A DNA stretch of 64,000 nt from Pedobacter sp. Leaf176 (GTDB lineage: Bacteria > Bacteroidota > Bacteroidia > Sphingobacteriales > Sphingobacteriaceae): assembly GCF_001424305.1 (NCBI RefSeq), contig NZ_LMPD01000006.1, positions 537,566 through 601,565 of the forward strand. Direction: 5' to 3'. Position 1 is the stretch's first letter; the number at the start of each line of letters is the position of its first letter. A program made the translations under genes and the position numbers. The notes under the pieces are model-generated. The model was not told where the DNA came from. It ran no database searches and saw only the letters and a program-made list of their open reading frames with translations. Shown piece by piece: positions 27,599 to 35,503 of this stretch.

Positions 27599-28174
27599 TT
27601 ATTTCGTTGCCCACGATTTTTGATTCGGTTTCAAAGGTGTACAAGCAATAAAATTTCCAGGTATGTAATCATAAGATAAGCCCTGAGATGCACCAAGTTC
27701 TGAACTGCAATATCCCTCAACTGTAAGTTGTTTTAACAAGGTAAAAAAAGGACGACCCACTAGTTTATTATTTATTTTGTTTAAGATCTGATATCGGTAT
27801 GTATCACTCTCTTCGAAATGTTTTAATATTTCAGTACGCTGCAATAAGGTGCAACGCTCAAACGATTTATTAAATAGATCATATGCGTATCCCTGAACAC
27901 TTTCAAGACCATTTAAAAATTTATTTTGCTCTACTTTAGCTGTGCAATTATGCAGTACGTTTATGATGTAATTTTGAACACCGGAACTCTTAGCCCCTGG
28001 CGTATCCGTTTCCGGAATAATCGTTTCTGCAAGTTCAGCTATAAGCACTTTAAAATCAGTAAACTGACTTAAACTGATCTTTTTATGTAAGTCGAACCAT
28101 TTGTAAGCAGAAAATGAAGAAATACCTAAGGCGCTTAAAGCTAAAATACCTCTTATAGATGTTCGTCTGTTCAA
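27599..28174 (-). CDS. Gluconate 2-dehydrogenase subunit 3 family protein, Tat leader
   Basis: 191 residues. MNRRTSIRGILALSALGIS is a twin-arginine leader (R-R-T-S-I-R) with a hydrophobic core to about residue 25. LIAELAETIIPETDTPGAKSSGVQNYIINVL near 46-76 is the hallmark block of subunit-3 proteins (E-T-I-I-P-x-T-D-T-P-G-A). The C-terminal FTLLKQLTVEGYCSSELGASQGLSYDYIPG matches the family end. It is the small partner of GMC sugar dehydrogenases and guides the folded complex to the periplasm. It begins the leftward group and is 2 bp upstream of the GMC start. Confidence 0.9.
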   Translation of the reverse strand: MNRRTSIRGILALSALGISSFSAYKWFDLHKKISLSQFTDFKVLIAELAETIIPETDTPGAKSSGVQNYIINVLHNCTAKVEQNKFLNGLESVQGYAYDLFNKSFERCTLLQRTEILKHFEESDTYRYQILNKINNKLVGRPFFTLLKQLTVEGYCSSELGASQGLSYDYIPGNFIACTPLKPNQKSWATK

Positions 28175-28312
28175 AATGAGCGGGGATAGTTATAAAAAGT
28201 AAAGGTAAATATTAATCGAACAATTCTTTGATAATTAGCGGTATTATTTTTTTTTATTCAACATTTAAAGTTTTTGATATATATTTATCAATTATCCACA
28301 ATCTATAACTTA

Positions 28313-29134
28313 ATGAGGCCTATTTTCATCCCGGTTAGTATCCAAAAGTACAACAAGAGTTCAAGTTTTTTAAGGTCTGAAATAAAGTTAATAAATGAAA
28401 ATTTCAAAAAACTTTACAGTGATACACCTGACATTTCAATTGTTATACCAGCATATAATGAAGAAGAAAACATCTTAAAAACTTTATTTTCCTTATCCAA
28501 TACGAAAACAAAATATACTATTGAAGTTATAGTTGTAAACAACAATTCGAAAGATAAAACTGAAGAACTGATTAATGCCTGTGGAGTTATCTGTGTCAAC
28601 GAGATGAAACAGGGTATTACTAATGCGAGAAATGCTGGTTTAGCTGCAGCAAGAGGAACATATATTATTAACGCCGATGCAGATACGATTTATCCTGAAT
28701 CGTGGATTGACAGCATGGTAGACCCGCTTAACGAAAGTAATAAAATTGCATTAACCTATGGAAGATTTTCTTTCATTCCCGAAGAAACGTCAAGAGTTTT
28801 ATACTTTTTTTATGAGTATTTATCTGATTTTAACAGGCATATAAACAGGCTGTTTAAAGAAGAAGCACTAAATGTTTATGGGTTTAATTCAGCGTGTCGC
28901 AGAGAACAATGCTTAAATGTTGAGGGATTTGTTCATCCTCCGGGAACGAACGAGGATGGTTGGCTAGCAATGAAATTACGAAAAGCTGGCTTTGGTAAAC
29001 TACATTGGGTTACAAATAGCGAAAGTATTGTATGGACCGGTGACAGGAGAATAATTGTTGATGGTGGAATTTATAAATCTACTTACGATAGATTTATAAA
29101 ATATTTCAACTTTAAACATATAAAAAAAAATTAA
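28313..29134 (+). CDS. GT2 glycosyltransferase
   Basis: I choose the ATG at 28313 (MRPIFIPVSIQKYNK), since codons between a TTG at 28274 and it do not look like a protein start. 273 residues. Motifs: DISIVIPAYNEEENILKTLFSL near 41-62, VIVVNNNSKDKTEEL near 72-86, GITNARNAGLAAARGTYIINADADTIYP with metal-site D-A-D, and GTNEDGWLAMKLRKAGFGK giving the E-D-x-W-L acceptor motif. No membrane helix. The only rightward gene between two leftward groups; it converges with a GT4 gene whose stop is 4 bp away. Confidence 0.87.
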   Translation: MRPIFIPVSIQKYNKSSSFLRSEIKLINENFKKLYSDTPDISIVIPAYNEEENILKTLFSLSNTKTKYTIEVIVVNNNSKDKTEELINACGVICVNEMKQGITNARNAGLAAARGTYIINADADTIYPESWIDSMVDPLNESNKIALTYGRFSFIPEETSRVLYFFYEYLSDFNRHINRLFKEEALNVYGFNSACRREQCLNVEGFVHPPGTNEDGWLAMKLRKAGFGKLHWVTNSESIVWTGDRRIIVDGGIYKSTYDRFIKYFNFKHIKKN

Positions 29135-29138
29135 TCTA

Positions 29139-30257
29139 TTAAATAAATTCCTGATAAACCGCTTCAATACTTTTAGTCATAGTAGAAATATTAAATTTTT
29201 CCTGAACTGTTTTTTCTGCTTCAGCCCCTAGATTCTGAATTAATTGTTTATCCAGAATTAGACTTTGAAGCGCAGTTGCCAAACTTTCTACATCAGCAGG
29301 AGGAACGAGCAAACCATTTACACCATCTTCTATCAAATCTGTGATGCCATCAATTTTTGATGCCAATATTGCTTTTCGCATAGACATTGCCTCTAATAAT
29401 GCAATCGGCAAACCTTCCCATAGCGATGGTAAACAGAAAACGTCAATTGCGCTTAAAATATCAGGTATATCACTCCTAAAATCTACAAAAGTAATGTATT
29501 TATCAAGACCTAAATCTTTCGACAATGCAAGCATCTGAATCTTTAAATCTCCGTCTCCAACAATTAAAAAACGAACGTTCTCTTTTTTAGGAAGAACCGC
29601 TATTGCTTTAATAAACTTTAAAGGAGATTTTTGATTTGTAATCCTAGCAATGTATCCAACCAAAATTGAATGCTGATCGATGCCAAATTCCGACCGTATA
29701 TTTTTAAATTCCTTATCCGGATTAAACTTGAAACGGTTTATTCCATTGGCAATTACGGTTGCATTTGACATTGGAAATTTATTTTTTCCTTCTATGAGAT
29801 TACTTTTTGAAACACAAATCGTTTTATTGGCCACAGCAACGAGAAACCTTTCACTCATGCTTCTGATAAACTTCACAATTTTACTCTGGTCAGGATGGAA
29901 TGACCAACCATGAACCGTATAAATTAATGGAATTTTAAGCATCTTAGCACTGTAAAAAGTGTTTGAATTGGCTCTGGTACCATGTGCATGAATTAAATCG
30001 ATCTGCTCCGTTGATATAATCTGTTTTACTTCTTTCCAAACACTAACATTGAATGGCTTTTCAGTGCTTACAACATAAGTTTTAAATCCGGCAAGTTTTA
30101 GTTTTTCAACCATTGGCCCTTCTGTAAAAGATAAAATTACAGATTCGTATTTAACTTTATCCAAGCTATTCACCAAATCCAATACATGGGTTTCACCACC
30201 ACCAACCTGGCCTTGCCTAATAGCATGTAAGATTTTTTTTCTTGCAGTTGTCATCAT
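29139..30257 (-). CDS. GT4 glycosyltransferase
   Basis: 372 residues with the two Rossmann domains of GT-B enzymes. N-terminal: HAIRQGQVGGGETHVLDLV, then IDLIHAHGTRANSNTFY. C-terminal: LVGYIARITNQKSPLKFIKAIAVLP near 192-216, LIVGDGDLKIQML, VDFRSDIPDILSAIDVFCLPSLWEGLPIALLEAM with the E-G-x-P-x-x-L-L-E nucleotide-sugar motif. This is the common GT4 pattern (retaining, cytoplasmic). It is the last gene of the long leftward operon that starts at 38343, overlapping the upstream GT2 gene by 4 bp. Confidence 0.94.
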   Translation of the reverse strand: MMTTARKKILHAIRQGQVGGGETHVLDLVNSLDKVKYESVILSFTEGPMVEKLKLAGFKTYVVSTEKPFNVSVWKEVKQIISTEQIDLIHAHGTRANSNTFYSAKMLKIPLIYTVHGWSFHPDQSKIVKFIRSMSERFLVAVANKTICVSKSNLIEGKNKFPMSNATVIANGINRFKFNPDKEFKNIRSEFGIDQHSILVGYIARITNQKSPLKFIKAIAVLPKKENVRFLIVGDGDLKIQMLALSKDLGLDKYITFVDFRSDIPDILSAIDVFCLPSLWEGLPIALLEAMSMRKAILASKIDGITDLIEDGVNGLLVPPADVESLATALQSLILDKQLIQNLGAEAEKTVQEKFNISTMTKSIEAVYQEFI

Positions 30258-31456
30258 TTGGCACTAGATTTTTTTTGCTCTAATTCCTCTACAATTCCTT
30301 CATTGTAATGAACTGTTGCGGTAGATATTTCATTCGCTTTTCTAGCCTTAAATAATGAAAGTACTTGCAAAAACATAAAAACCGGCACTTTCACCAGGGC
30401 ATTATAAACGGCTTTGGGTGCATTAAAATAGTTTAAAGCAACAAAGAAAATTGCGAAGAAACTTGAAATGGCTATGAGCCAAAAAATTAACATATTACTT
30501 AGGAAGAATAAATCTATGAAAATGCAACATACTGATAGCCCTGCAATAATAAATAAAGGGGGTCTCGAAAAAATAAGCCCACAAAGGAATTGATTTCTAT
30601 TGAATCGGAACAAACCTGTAAAGATGAGTTTTACACCTTTGCCTGCGTATTTAAACCAGGTATTTATCCACCTGGCACGTTGATTTACTAATTGTTGAGA
30701 TTTCGATGTTTTTTCATCATAAACGATTGCCTTTTCTGCGAAGGCTATTCGTTTACCACGATTTAAAATCTCCATTTGTAAAACCTTATCAAAACCAGCA
30801 CCTTCAATTGATAACTTTTCTAAACATTCTTTATAAAAAGAAGTTGTAAAAGCCATACCAGAGCCAGCTAACGAAGCTGATGAACCATTGTCAAACAAAA
30901 GCTTCCTATCAATAAACCGATAATAAATATCACCAGCCTCGTCAAGACAGGCATAATCGGTATTTAAATTTTTGGCTTTCCGTACGCCCTGAACAGCAAG
31001 ATAGTCTAAATCAAAAAATTTATTCAGCTCATTAAGATACTCTGGATCGACTAAATTATCACTATCAATTATGGTTAAAAGTTTATGAGGTCTGATAAAT
31101 CTGTTTACAGCAAAAAAGTGAGATTTAGTGTTACTGGCTAGTTTTTCTTCTGGTCTTAGCAATATAACTTTATCACTATTGAAGTCAAGACCGGTGATAT
31201 CGCAATCATCGGCAACCACATAAACCATATAATTATCATAGTTCAGGTTCAAGATTGATTTAACAACACCTGGCAATAAGGTAGTTTGTTGATAAGCCGT
31301 GACGATTATACCATAATCATATTCACCTTTATTCGATACTATTATGGTCTTACTTTCATTTCTAAAAAAATGAAAAATATATAATAACACCGGAAGCAGT
31401 AAATTAAAGCCAACGATTACCTGAAAAATAATAAAAATTGTAATCAAAGCTTCCAT
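30254..31456 (-). CDS. Processive-type GT2 membrane glycosyltransferase
   Basis: Start set at the ATG at 31456 (MEALITIFIIFQ), 1 bp after the upstream stop; a further in-frame Met at 31486 lies inside that gene. 400 residues. Helix at 3-25, then the catalytic block YGIIVTAYQQTTLL, metal site TIIDSDNLVDPEYL, acceptor region GAGFDKVLQMEILNRGKRIAF, and QRARW, an intact QxxRW motif, near residue 270. Membrane helices follow near 295-385. D, DxD, acidic acceptor and QxxRW together mark processive beta-glycosyltransferases such as hyaluronan and cellulose synthase relatives. Presumably it builds a polymer or a repeated linkage. Confidence 0.88.
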   Translation of the reverse strand: MEALITIFIIFQVIVGFNLLLPVLLYIFHFFRNESKTIIVSNKGEYDYGIIVTAYQQTTLLPGVVKSILNLNYDNYMVYVVADDCDITGLDFNSDKVILLRPEEKLASNTKSHFFAVNRFIRPHKLLTIIDSDNLVDPEYLNELNKFFDLDYLAVQGVRKAKNLNTDYACLDEAGDIYYRFIDRKLLFDNGSSASLAGSGMAFTTSFYKECLEKLSIEGAGFDKVLQMEILNRGKRIAFAEKAIVYDEKTSKSQQLVNQRARWINTWFKYAGKGVKLIFTGLFRFNRNQFLCGLIFSRPPLFIIAGLSVCCIFIDLFFLSNMLIFWLIAISSFFAIFFVALNYFNAPKAVYNALVKVPVFMFLQVLSLFKARKANEISTATVHYNEGIVEELEQKKSSAK

Positions 31457-31457
31457 A

Positions 31458-32657
31458 TTAGGTATTGTCTGATAAAGTATGCTCAATAGCGATGTATAAG
31501 TCTTTCACACTATTTTCCCATGTATGTTTTAGCGCAAAATTTCTTCTGTTATCTTCCAGTTGGTCGCTATTCTCATCTAGCGCCTGCTCAATCATTGTGA
31601 CATATTGCTGCTTATTTTCGGCAAGGTAAACGAAATCAGAAAAGGTTTCCATAGCTTTAGTAGCGGTTGCTACAACAGGTTTCCCAATTGCTAAATACTC
31701 ATCAATTTTTCGTGGATAATTGCCGATTGTAACCATATTAACAAGTTGAGGATTTATACAAACATCAAACGCATTTATAAAGTCAGGTAAAATGTTAATT
31801 GGCTTATTTCCAGTAAATATTATGTTGTTAAAATCATGTAGCTCACTAGCTTTAAAAATATCATCCTCCTGCCCTACCAGAACAATAGTCCATTCTGGTT
31901 TTGTGAGGGCTATATGAGCAATAATATCTTTGTCTAAACGGATGCTTTGAAGTGCACCAACATAACCTATAATTGGCCGTTTAATGCTTTCCAGACCTAA
32001 AATTTCGAGCTGAATTTTTTTCCTAAAAAATATTTCTAAGTCACAGCCTTGCCCTATGTAAAAAGAATTTGGGTTATATTTTCTACAGTAATCAGCTAGG
32101 AAAGTAGAATTTGCCACGCAAAGGGTATTTTTGGCAATTAACTTAGGTTCTAGAATTTCTCCATGCTTTTTCCAATAGTCAACCCCAATCATGTAATCTC
32201 TTGAATAATAAACGCTGGCCTTCGGTTTTAGAAAATCATTCAAGAAATAACCTTTAAACATTTCATTATCATTAAAAAGGATGAAATTTTTAAAACCCAA
32301 TTTCTTAATTGCCTTTAATATTGATTGGGATAGCTTTTTGTTGTTAAAATGATTTACCAGATTGAATATGGCTGTAACTGGAATCCAATTTATAGATTCT
32401 ACCATACAATCTGGGTACAAATTCCATAAGTTATCTTGAACTTCAATCAAGCCATTAGCTTTACCTTTAATAACATCTAATCTAAGCTTAGTTTTAGGAT
32501 TTTTTTTATCCCTGTAAAGTGTTATTCTATCTAAAGGAGAATTGATGTATAGAACTCTATTTGTTTTACTAATTTCAATTGCAATATTTTTGCAATTACT
32601 TCCAATTTCAGTATCCCATGGTTGCTGACCAACAATTACAAAATCTTGTCCTTCCAA
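31458..32657 (-). CDS. GT-B glycosyltransferase (GT4/TuaH-like)
   Basis: 399 residues. GQQPWDTEIGSNCKNIAIEISKTNRVLYINSPLDR at the N-terminus and ASVYYSRDYMIGVDYWKKHG near 147-166 are features of a GT4-related group found in teichuronic-acid and capsule clusters. The C-terminal Rossmann domain shows IIGYVGALQSIRLDKDIIAHIA, WTIVLVGQEDDIF, ILPDFINAFDVCINPQ and NYPRKIDEYLAIGKPVVATATKAMETF with the E-Y-L-A-I-G-K-P-V sugar-nucleotide motif. No membrane helix. It ends 1 bp before the next GT2 start and begins 10 bp after the previous GT2 stop, in the leftward operon. Confidence 0.88.
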   Translation of the reverse strand: MEGQDFVIVGQQPWDTEIGSNCKNIAIEISKTNRVLYINSPLDRITLYRDKKNPKTKLRLDVIKGKANGLIEVQDNLWNLYPDCMVESINWIPVTAIFNLVNHFNNKKLSQSILKAIKKLGFKNFILFNDNEMFKGYFLNDFLKPKASVYYSRDYMIGVDYWKKHGEILEPKLIAKNTLCVANSTFLADYCRKYNPNSFYIGQGCDLEIFFRKKIQLEILGLESIKRPIIGYVGALQSIRLDKDIIAHIALTKPEWTIVLVGQEDDIFKASELHDFNNIIFTGNKPINILPDFINAFDVCINPQLVNMVTIGNYPRKIDEYLAIGKPVVATATKAMETFSDFVYLAENKQQYVTMIEQALDENSDQLEDNRRNFALKHTWENSVKDLYIAIEHTLSDNT

Positions 32658-32667
32658 TTTTGGTTGA

Positions 32668-33453
32668 TTAAAATTTTCTTAAATAAAGACCTGAATAGCA
32701 GTTGACATATCTGTAAGCAGTTCTTAAATGCCTAACAAAAAAATTGTCACTATTGCGCCACATATTTCTGTGCATAGTACTTGGCTCAGAAGAAGAATTA
32801 ACCTGTTCTAACACAGATTTGTGCTCATCAAAAAAGAACGCCTTACCGCCATGTTTGATAAACGACATCATCATGCCAAATTCTGTTTTATCACCGGATG
32901 TACCCTCAATATATCGACCGAATTTTTTAAAATAAGAGCTTCTTTTTAAGTGTGGGTGGTCGCTATATAAAGCAAATTTATTTAATCCAGGATACCACCA
33001 TTTAAAAAGCATTTCAGAGAAGCCATGTTTGTAACTCTTTAGATAAGGATATTTTTCGTAAGCATAAAAACGAACCACATCAAAATCTTCCCGCTCCATC
33101 AACAGAGAGTGACCATTTTTTAAATTTTGTGCGAAGTTTTCTAATGGAATAAAATCTTCCTGTATATATAAAGTGAATGGTGTTCTGACGGCATCCAAAC
33201 CTTTGTTTAAATTATTTCCTAAGCCTTTGTTAACAGGTGTGGTAATTAACTTAAAATCGTATTGATTGCTTAAACTATTAATATAACTGATGTGTTCCGT
33301 CGAACTGCTGTCGTCTGAAATGATAATTTCCTTAAACATACAATTCGCTTTCTTCAACTCCAAAAGCAAACGCTCTAAAGATTTACTACGGTTGTAGTGT
33401 GTAATCATTAAGGTTATGTCATCAAAATATTCAACTTTCGTTGTAGTTTCCAT
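32668..33453 (-). CDS. GT2 glycosyltransferase
   Basis: 261 residues. DITLMITHYNRSKSLERLLLEL near 12-33, FKEIIISDDSSSTEHISYI near 36-54, NKGLGNNLNKGLDAVRTPFTLYIQEDFIPLENFAQNL with Q-E-D in the metal-binding place, and a C-terminal GDKTEFGMMM stretch. This is a compact cytoplasmic GT2 enzyme; QED instead of DxD is a known variant among rhamnosyl- or galactosyl-type enzymes. It sits between the acetyltransferase (9 bp upstream) and a GT4-like gene (10 bp downstream). Sugar unknown. Confidence 0.86.
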   Translation of the reverse strand: METTTKVEYFDDITLMITHYNRSKSLERLLLELKKANCMFKEIIISDDSSSTEHISYINSLSNQYDFKLITTPVNKGLGNNLNKGLDAVRTPFTLYIQEDFIPLENFAQNLKNGHSLLMEREDFDVVRFYAYEKYPYLKSYKHGFSEMLFKWWYPGLNKFALYSDHPHLKRSSYFKKFGRYIEGTSGDKTEFGMMMSFIKHGGKAFFFDEHKSVLEQVNSSSEPSTMHRNMWRNSDNFFVRHLRTAYRYVNCYSGLYLRKF

Positions 33454-33462
33454 TCGCTCTAG

Positions 33463-34086
33463 TTATAAAGATATCTTTTCCCATGAGGAAGTTTGTTTAT
33501 TATATTGCTTGATCACTTTAGCAGGATTGCCAACTGCAACAGAGAATTCAGGAATATTTTTGGTTACGACACTTCCTGCACCAATTATACAATGTTTTCC
33601 GAGTGCCACCCCTGCGGTAATTACACTATTTGCTCCAATCCATACATTATCAGCAATTAAAATGGGTTTGCAAGAAACTTTTTGAAGCGAGGGCGGAATG
33701 TCTACATCTTCGTAACCATGGTTTAAACCAGATATTACAATATTTTGAGCCATCATAACGTGGTTGCCAATTGTAACTGGTCCAATGATTACATTGCCCA
33801 TACCAACAATTGTTTTATCACCTATGATTACATCGCCAACGCCATTATTTACTGTTGCGAAATCTTCAATAACCGACTTATTACCAAGATGAAAATTATT
33901 AAATGGAAAAACATCCAACCTGGTATTGTACCTGACAATTGCCCCTTTACCTCTTTTATGTTTAAAAGGATTTAAAAACAATCTTACCCATAAACGAGGC
34001 TTATTATCATTGGCAGGCATTAGCATACTCAACGCTAAGCTTTTTAATTTGGGATTCGATTTTATTTTGGAAATGATTGAGGCCAT
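33463..34086 (-). CDS. Hexapeptide-repeat acyltransferase (sugar O-acetyltransferase-like)
   Basis: 207 residues. From about residue 75 on, repeated [LIV]-G-x4 hexapeptides (VIGDKTIVGMGNVIIGPVTIG, VWIGANSVITAGVALGKHCIIGAGSVV) build a left-handed beta-helix. NIVISGLNHGYEDVDIPPSLQ near 118-138 contains the catalytic-type His of the LacA/CysE group. The C-terminal VVTKNIPEFSVAVGNPAKVIKQ is typical of maltose- and colanic-acid-type O-acetyltransferases. It would place an acetyl group on a sugar of the polymer, or on the amino sugar made at 8429-9875. Leftward operon; a 32-codon frame ends 4 bp before its start. Confidence 0.92.
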   Translation of the reverse strand: MASIISKIKSNPKLKSLALSMLMPANDNKPRLWVRLFLNPFKHKRGKGAIVRYNTRLDVFPFNNFHLGNKSVIEDFATVNNGVGDVIIGDKTIVGMGNVIIGPVTIGNHVMMAQNIVISGLNHGYEDVDIPPSLQKVSCKPILIADNVWIGANSVITAGVALGKHCIIGAGSVVTKNIPEFSVAVGNPAKVIKQYNKQTSSWEKISL

Positions 34087-34090
34087 TATA

Positions 34091-34189
34091 TTATTCGTTA
34101 AAATCTTCTGTATCTGATTTTTTTCTTCCTCTGAAAAAACCGATTATAAAGAAAATTATAGCAGGTACACTAAATATTTCCCAAGGCAT
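34091..34189 (-). CDS. Candidate 32-residue single-pass membrane peptide
   Basis: A short frame from an ATG at 34189 to a TAA at 34091: starts MPWEIFSVPAIIFFIIGFF, then a basic segment (R-G-R-K-K) and an acidic tail (D-T-E-D-F-N-E). This is the layout of a one-helix membrane peptide with a positive inside boundary. It exactly fills the gap between two operon genes: its ATG begins 1 bp after the polymerase stop, and its stop is 4 bp before the acetyltransferase start. Tight packing in an operon where other gaps are 1-30 bp supports it as real. No family is recognised; conservation in relatives would settle it. Confidence 0.55.
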   Translation of the reverse strand: MPWEIFSVPAIIFFIIGFFRGRKKSDTEDFNE

Positions 34190-34190
34190 A

Positions 34191-35474
34191 TCAGGCTATT
34201 TTAATTAATTTTTTTTCTTTTAATTCTCTATCCAACTTGGGCATCATGTATACAAACACTATTGAAGCATATACTATAATGGTTGTGGGCATGGTGTTAA
34301 TTACCTCATTACCGTAACTACAAAAAAGAATTCCTGCAAAACCAGATGTTAATGCAATGGCCTTAACTTTTAATCCTTCATCTTCTATATCCCAAACAAT
34401 GCCACAACATCGTCCCAGTATGTACACCATCATGCAAATCCAAATGGTAAAACCAACAATGCCATACATGGCCCAAACCTTTACCCAATAGCTATCTGGC
34501 TGTACCTTCGATAAAAATTTATCGGCGTTATAAGCCATTCCATTTGAACCAACAACACCTAAGCCACCCCCAAATGGAATACCGCTCATATACTCTTTTA
34601 AAACCCTTTGGGAGGCTAACCTTACATTTAGGGAAGGATCATCTGGATTTAGAGAACTTCTAAACCTGTAGATGTTATAATTTCCATTACCAATATTAGT
34701 GAACTTAAGGAAGCATAGAAATAATATAGCTAACGCACCACCTAAAATTAATACTTTGAATTTTTTACTAAGTAAAATGGCAACAAAGGCTCCGGGTACT
34801 AAAGCAAACATTGCACCTCTCGTACCAGAAATTAACATTCCATATAACATCAGGGCCGAACATGTCAATAATATAATTCTTACATTCCTTTTAACTGGTC
34901 CTAAAGCCAATATTAAAGTAAGTAAACCAATATGGGCCTGCGAAGCACCAAATTGTGCCGCTTCAGAATAAAATGAGAATACCCTTAACCTACCCCATAA
35001 TACATGTGTTACCGCACCTCCATTGTCTAAAAATATCCTATCCCCCTTTGACAAGCCTAAATGCAATTGCTTTATGCCGTCTAAAGCCGCAAGAGTTGAT
35101 AACGCAATGACAATTATTAAGAAATAATCTAAATCTTTGTTGGTTTTAAAAACTAAAAAATACAGCGTGACAATCAGTAATGGATACTCTGCGGCAGACC
35201 TAATTTCTTTAAGCCATCCTATTGTACTCGCACCAGCTGGATTAGCAACCTCGAGCACACTTAAAAAAAACCAAAATAAGAAAAGATAAAACAAGTCATT
35301 ATTTAAGTTTTTCCAATTTTCTTTAGGAACCGAAAAGATTGCACATATAAAAGCAATCAACATGATTACTTCAATGAGGATACCAATAGGAAACATTATT
35401 CCTAATTCCCTAGAAATAAGCCAGTAAACGAAGCAATAAATTAATAATATATAAACAACAACTTTAGCAACCAT
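34191..35474 (-). CDS. O-antigen ligase/Wzy-like polymerase
   Basis: 427 residues with about eleven membrane helices. A large outer loop near residues 255-325 (RFRSSLNPDDPSLNVRLASQRVLKEYMSGIPFGGGLG) shows the Wzy_C pattern: Arg-rich loop, then G-I-P-F-G-G-G-L-G. The loop also includes KVQPDSYWVKVWAMYGIVG, matching the D-x-x-x-x-x-x-x-x-G-x-x-G end of ligase-type polymerases. It should polymerise flippase-delivered repeat units in the periplasm. It follows the chain-length regulator gene by 29 bp and is the only such polymerase in the window. Confidence 0.87.
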   Translation of the reverse strand: MVAKVVVYILLIYCFVYWLISRELGIMFPIGILIEVIMLIAFICAIFSVPKENWKNLNNDLFYLFLFWFFLSVLEVANPAGASTIGWLKEIRSAAEYPLLIVTLYFLVFKTNKDLDYFLIIVIALSTLAALDGIKQLHLGLSKGDRIFLDNGGAVTHVLWGRLRVFSFYSEAAQFGASQAHIGLLTLILALGPVKRNVRIILLTCSALMLYGMLISGTRGAMFALVPGAFVAILLSKKFKVLILGGALAILFLCFLKFTNIGNGNYNIYRFRSSLNPDDPSLNVRLASQRVLKEYMSGIPFGGGLGVVGSNGMAYNADKFLSKVQPDSYWVKVWAMYGIVGFTIWICMMVYILGRCCGIVWDIEDEGLKVKAIALTSGFAGILFCSYGNEVINTMPTTIIVYASIVFVYMMPKLDRELKEKKLIKIA

Positions 35475-35503
35475 AAATACTTAACGCAGTTATATTATTT
35501 TAA

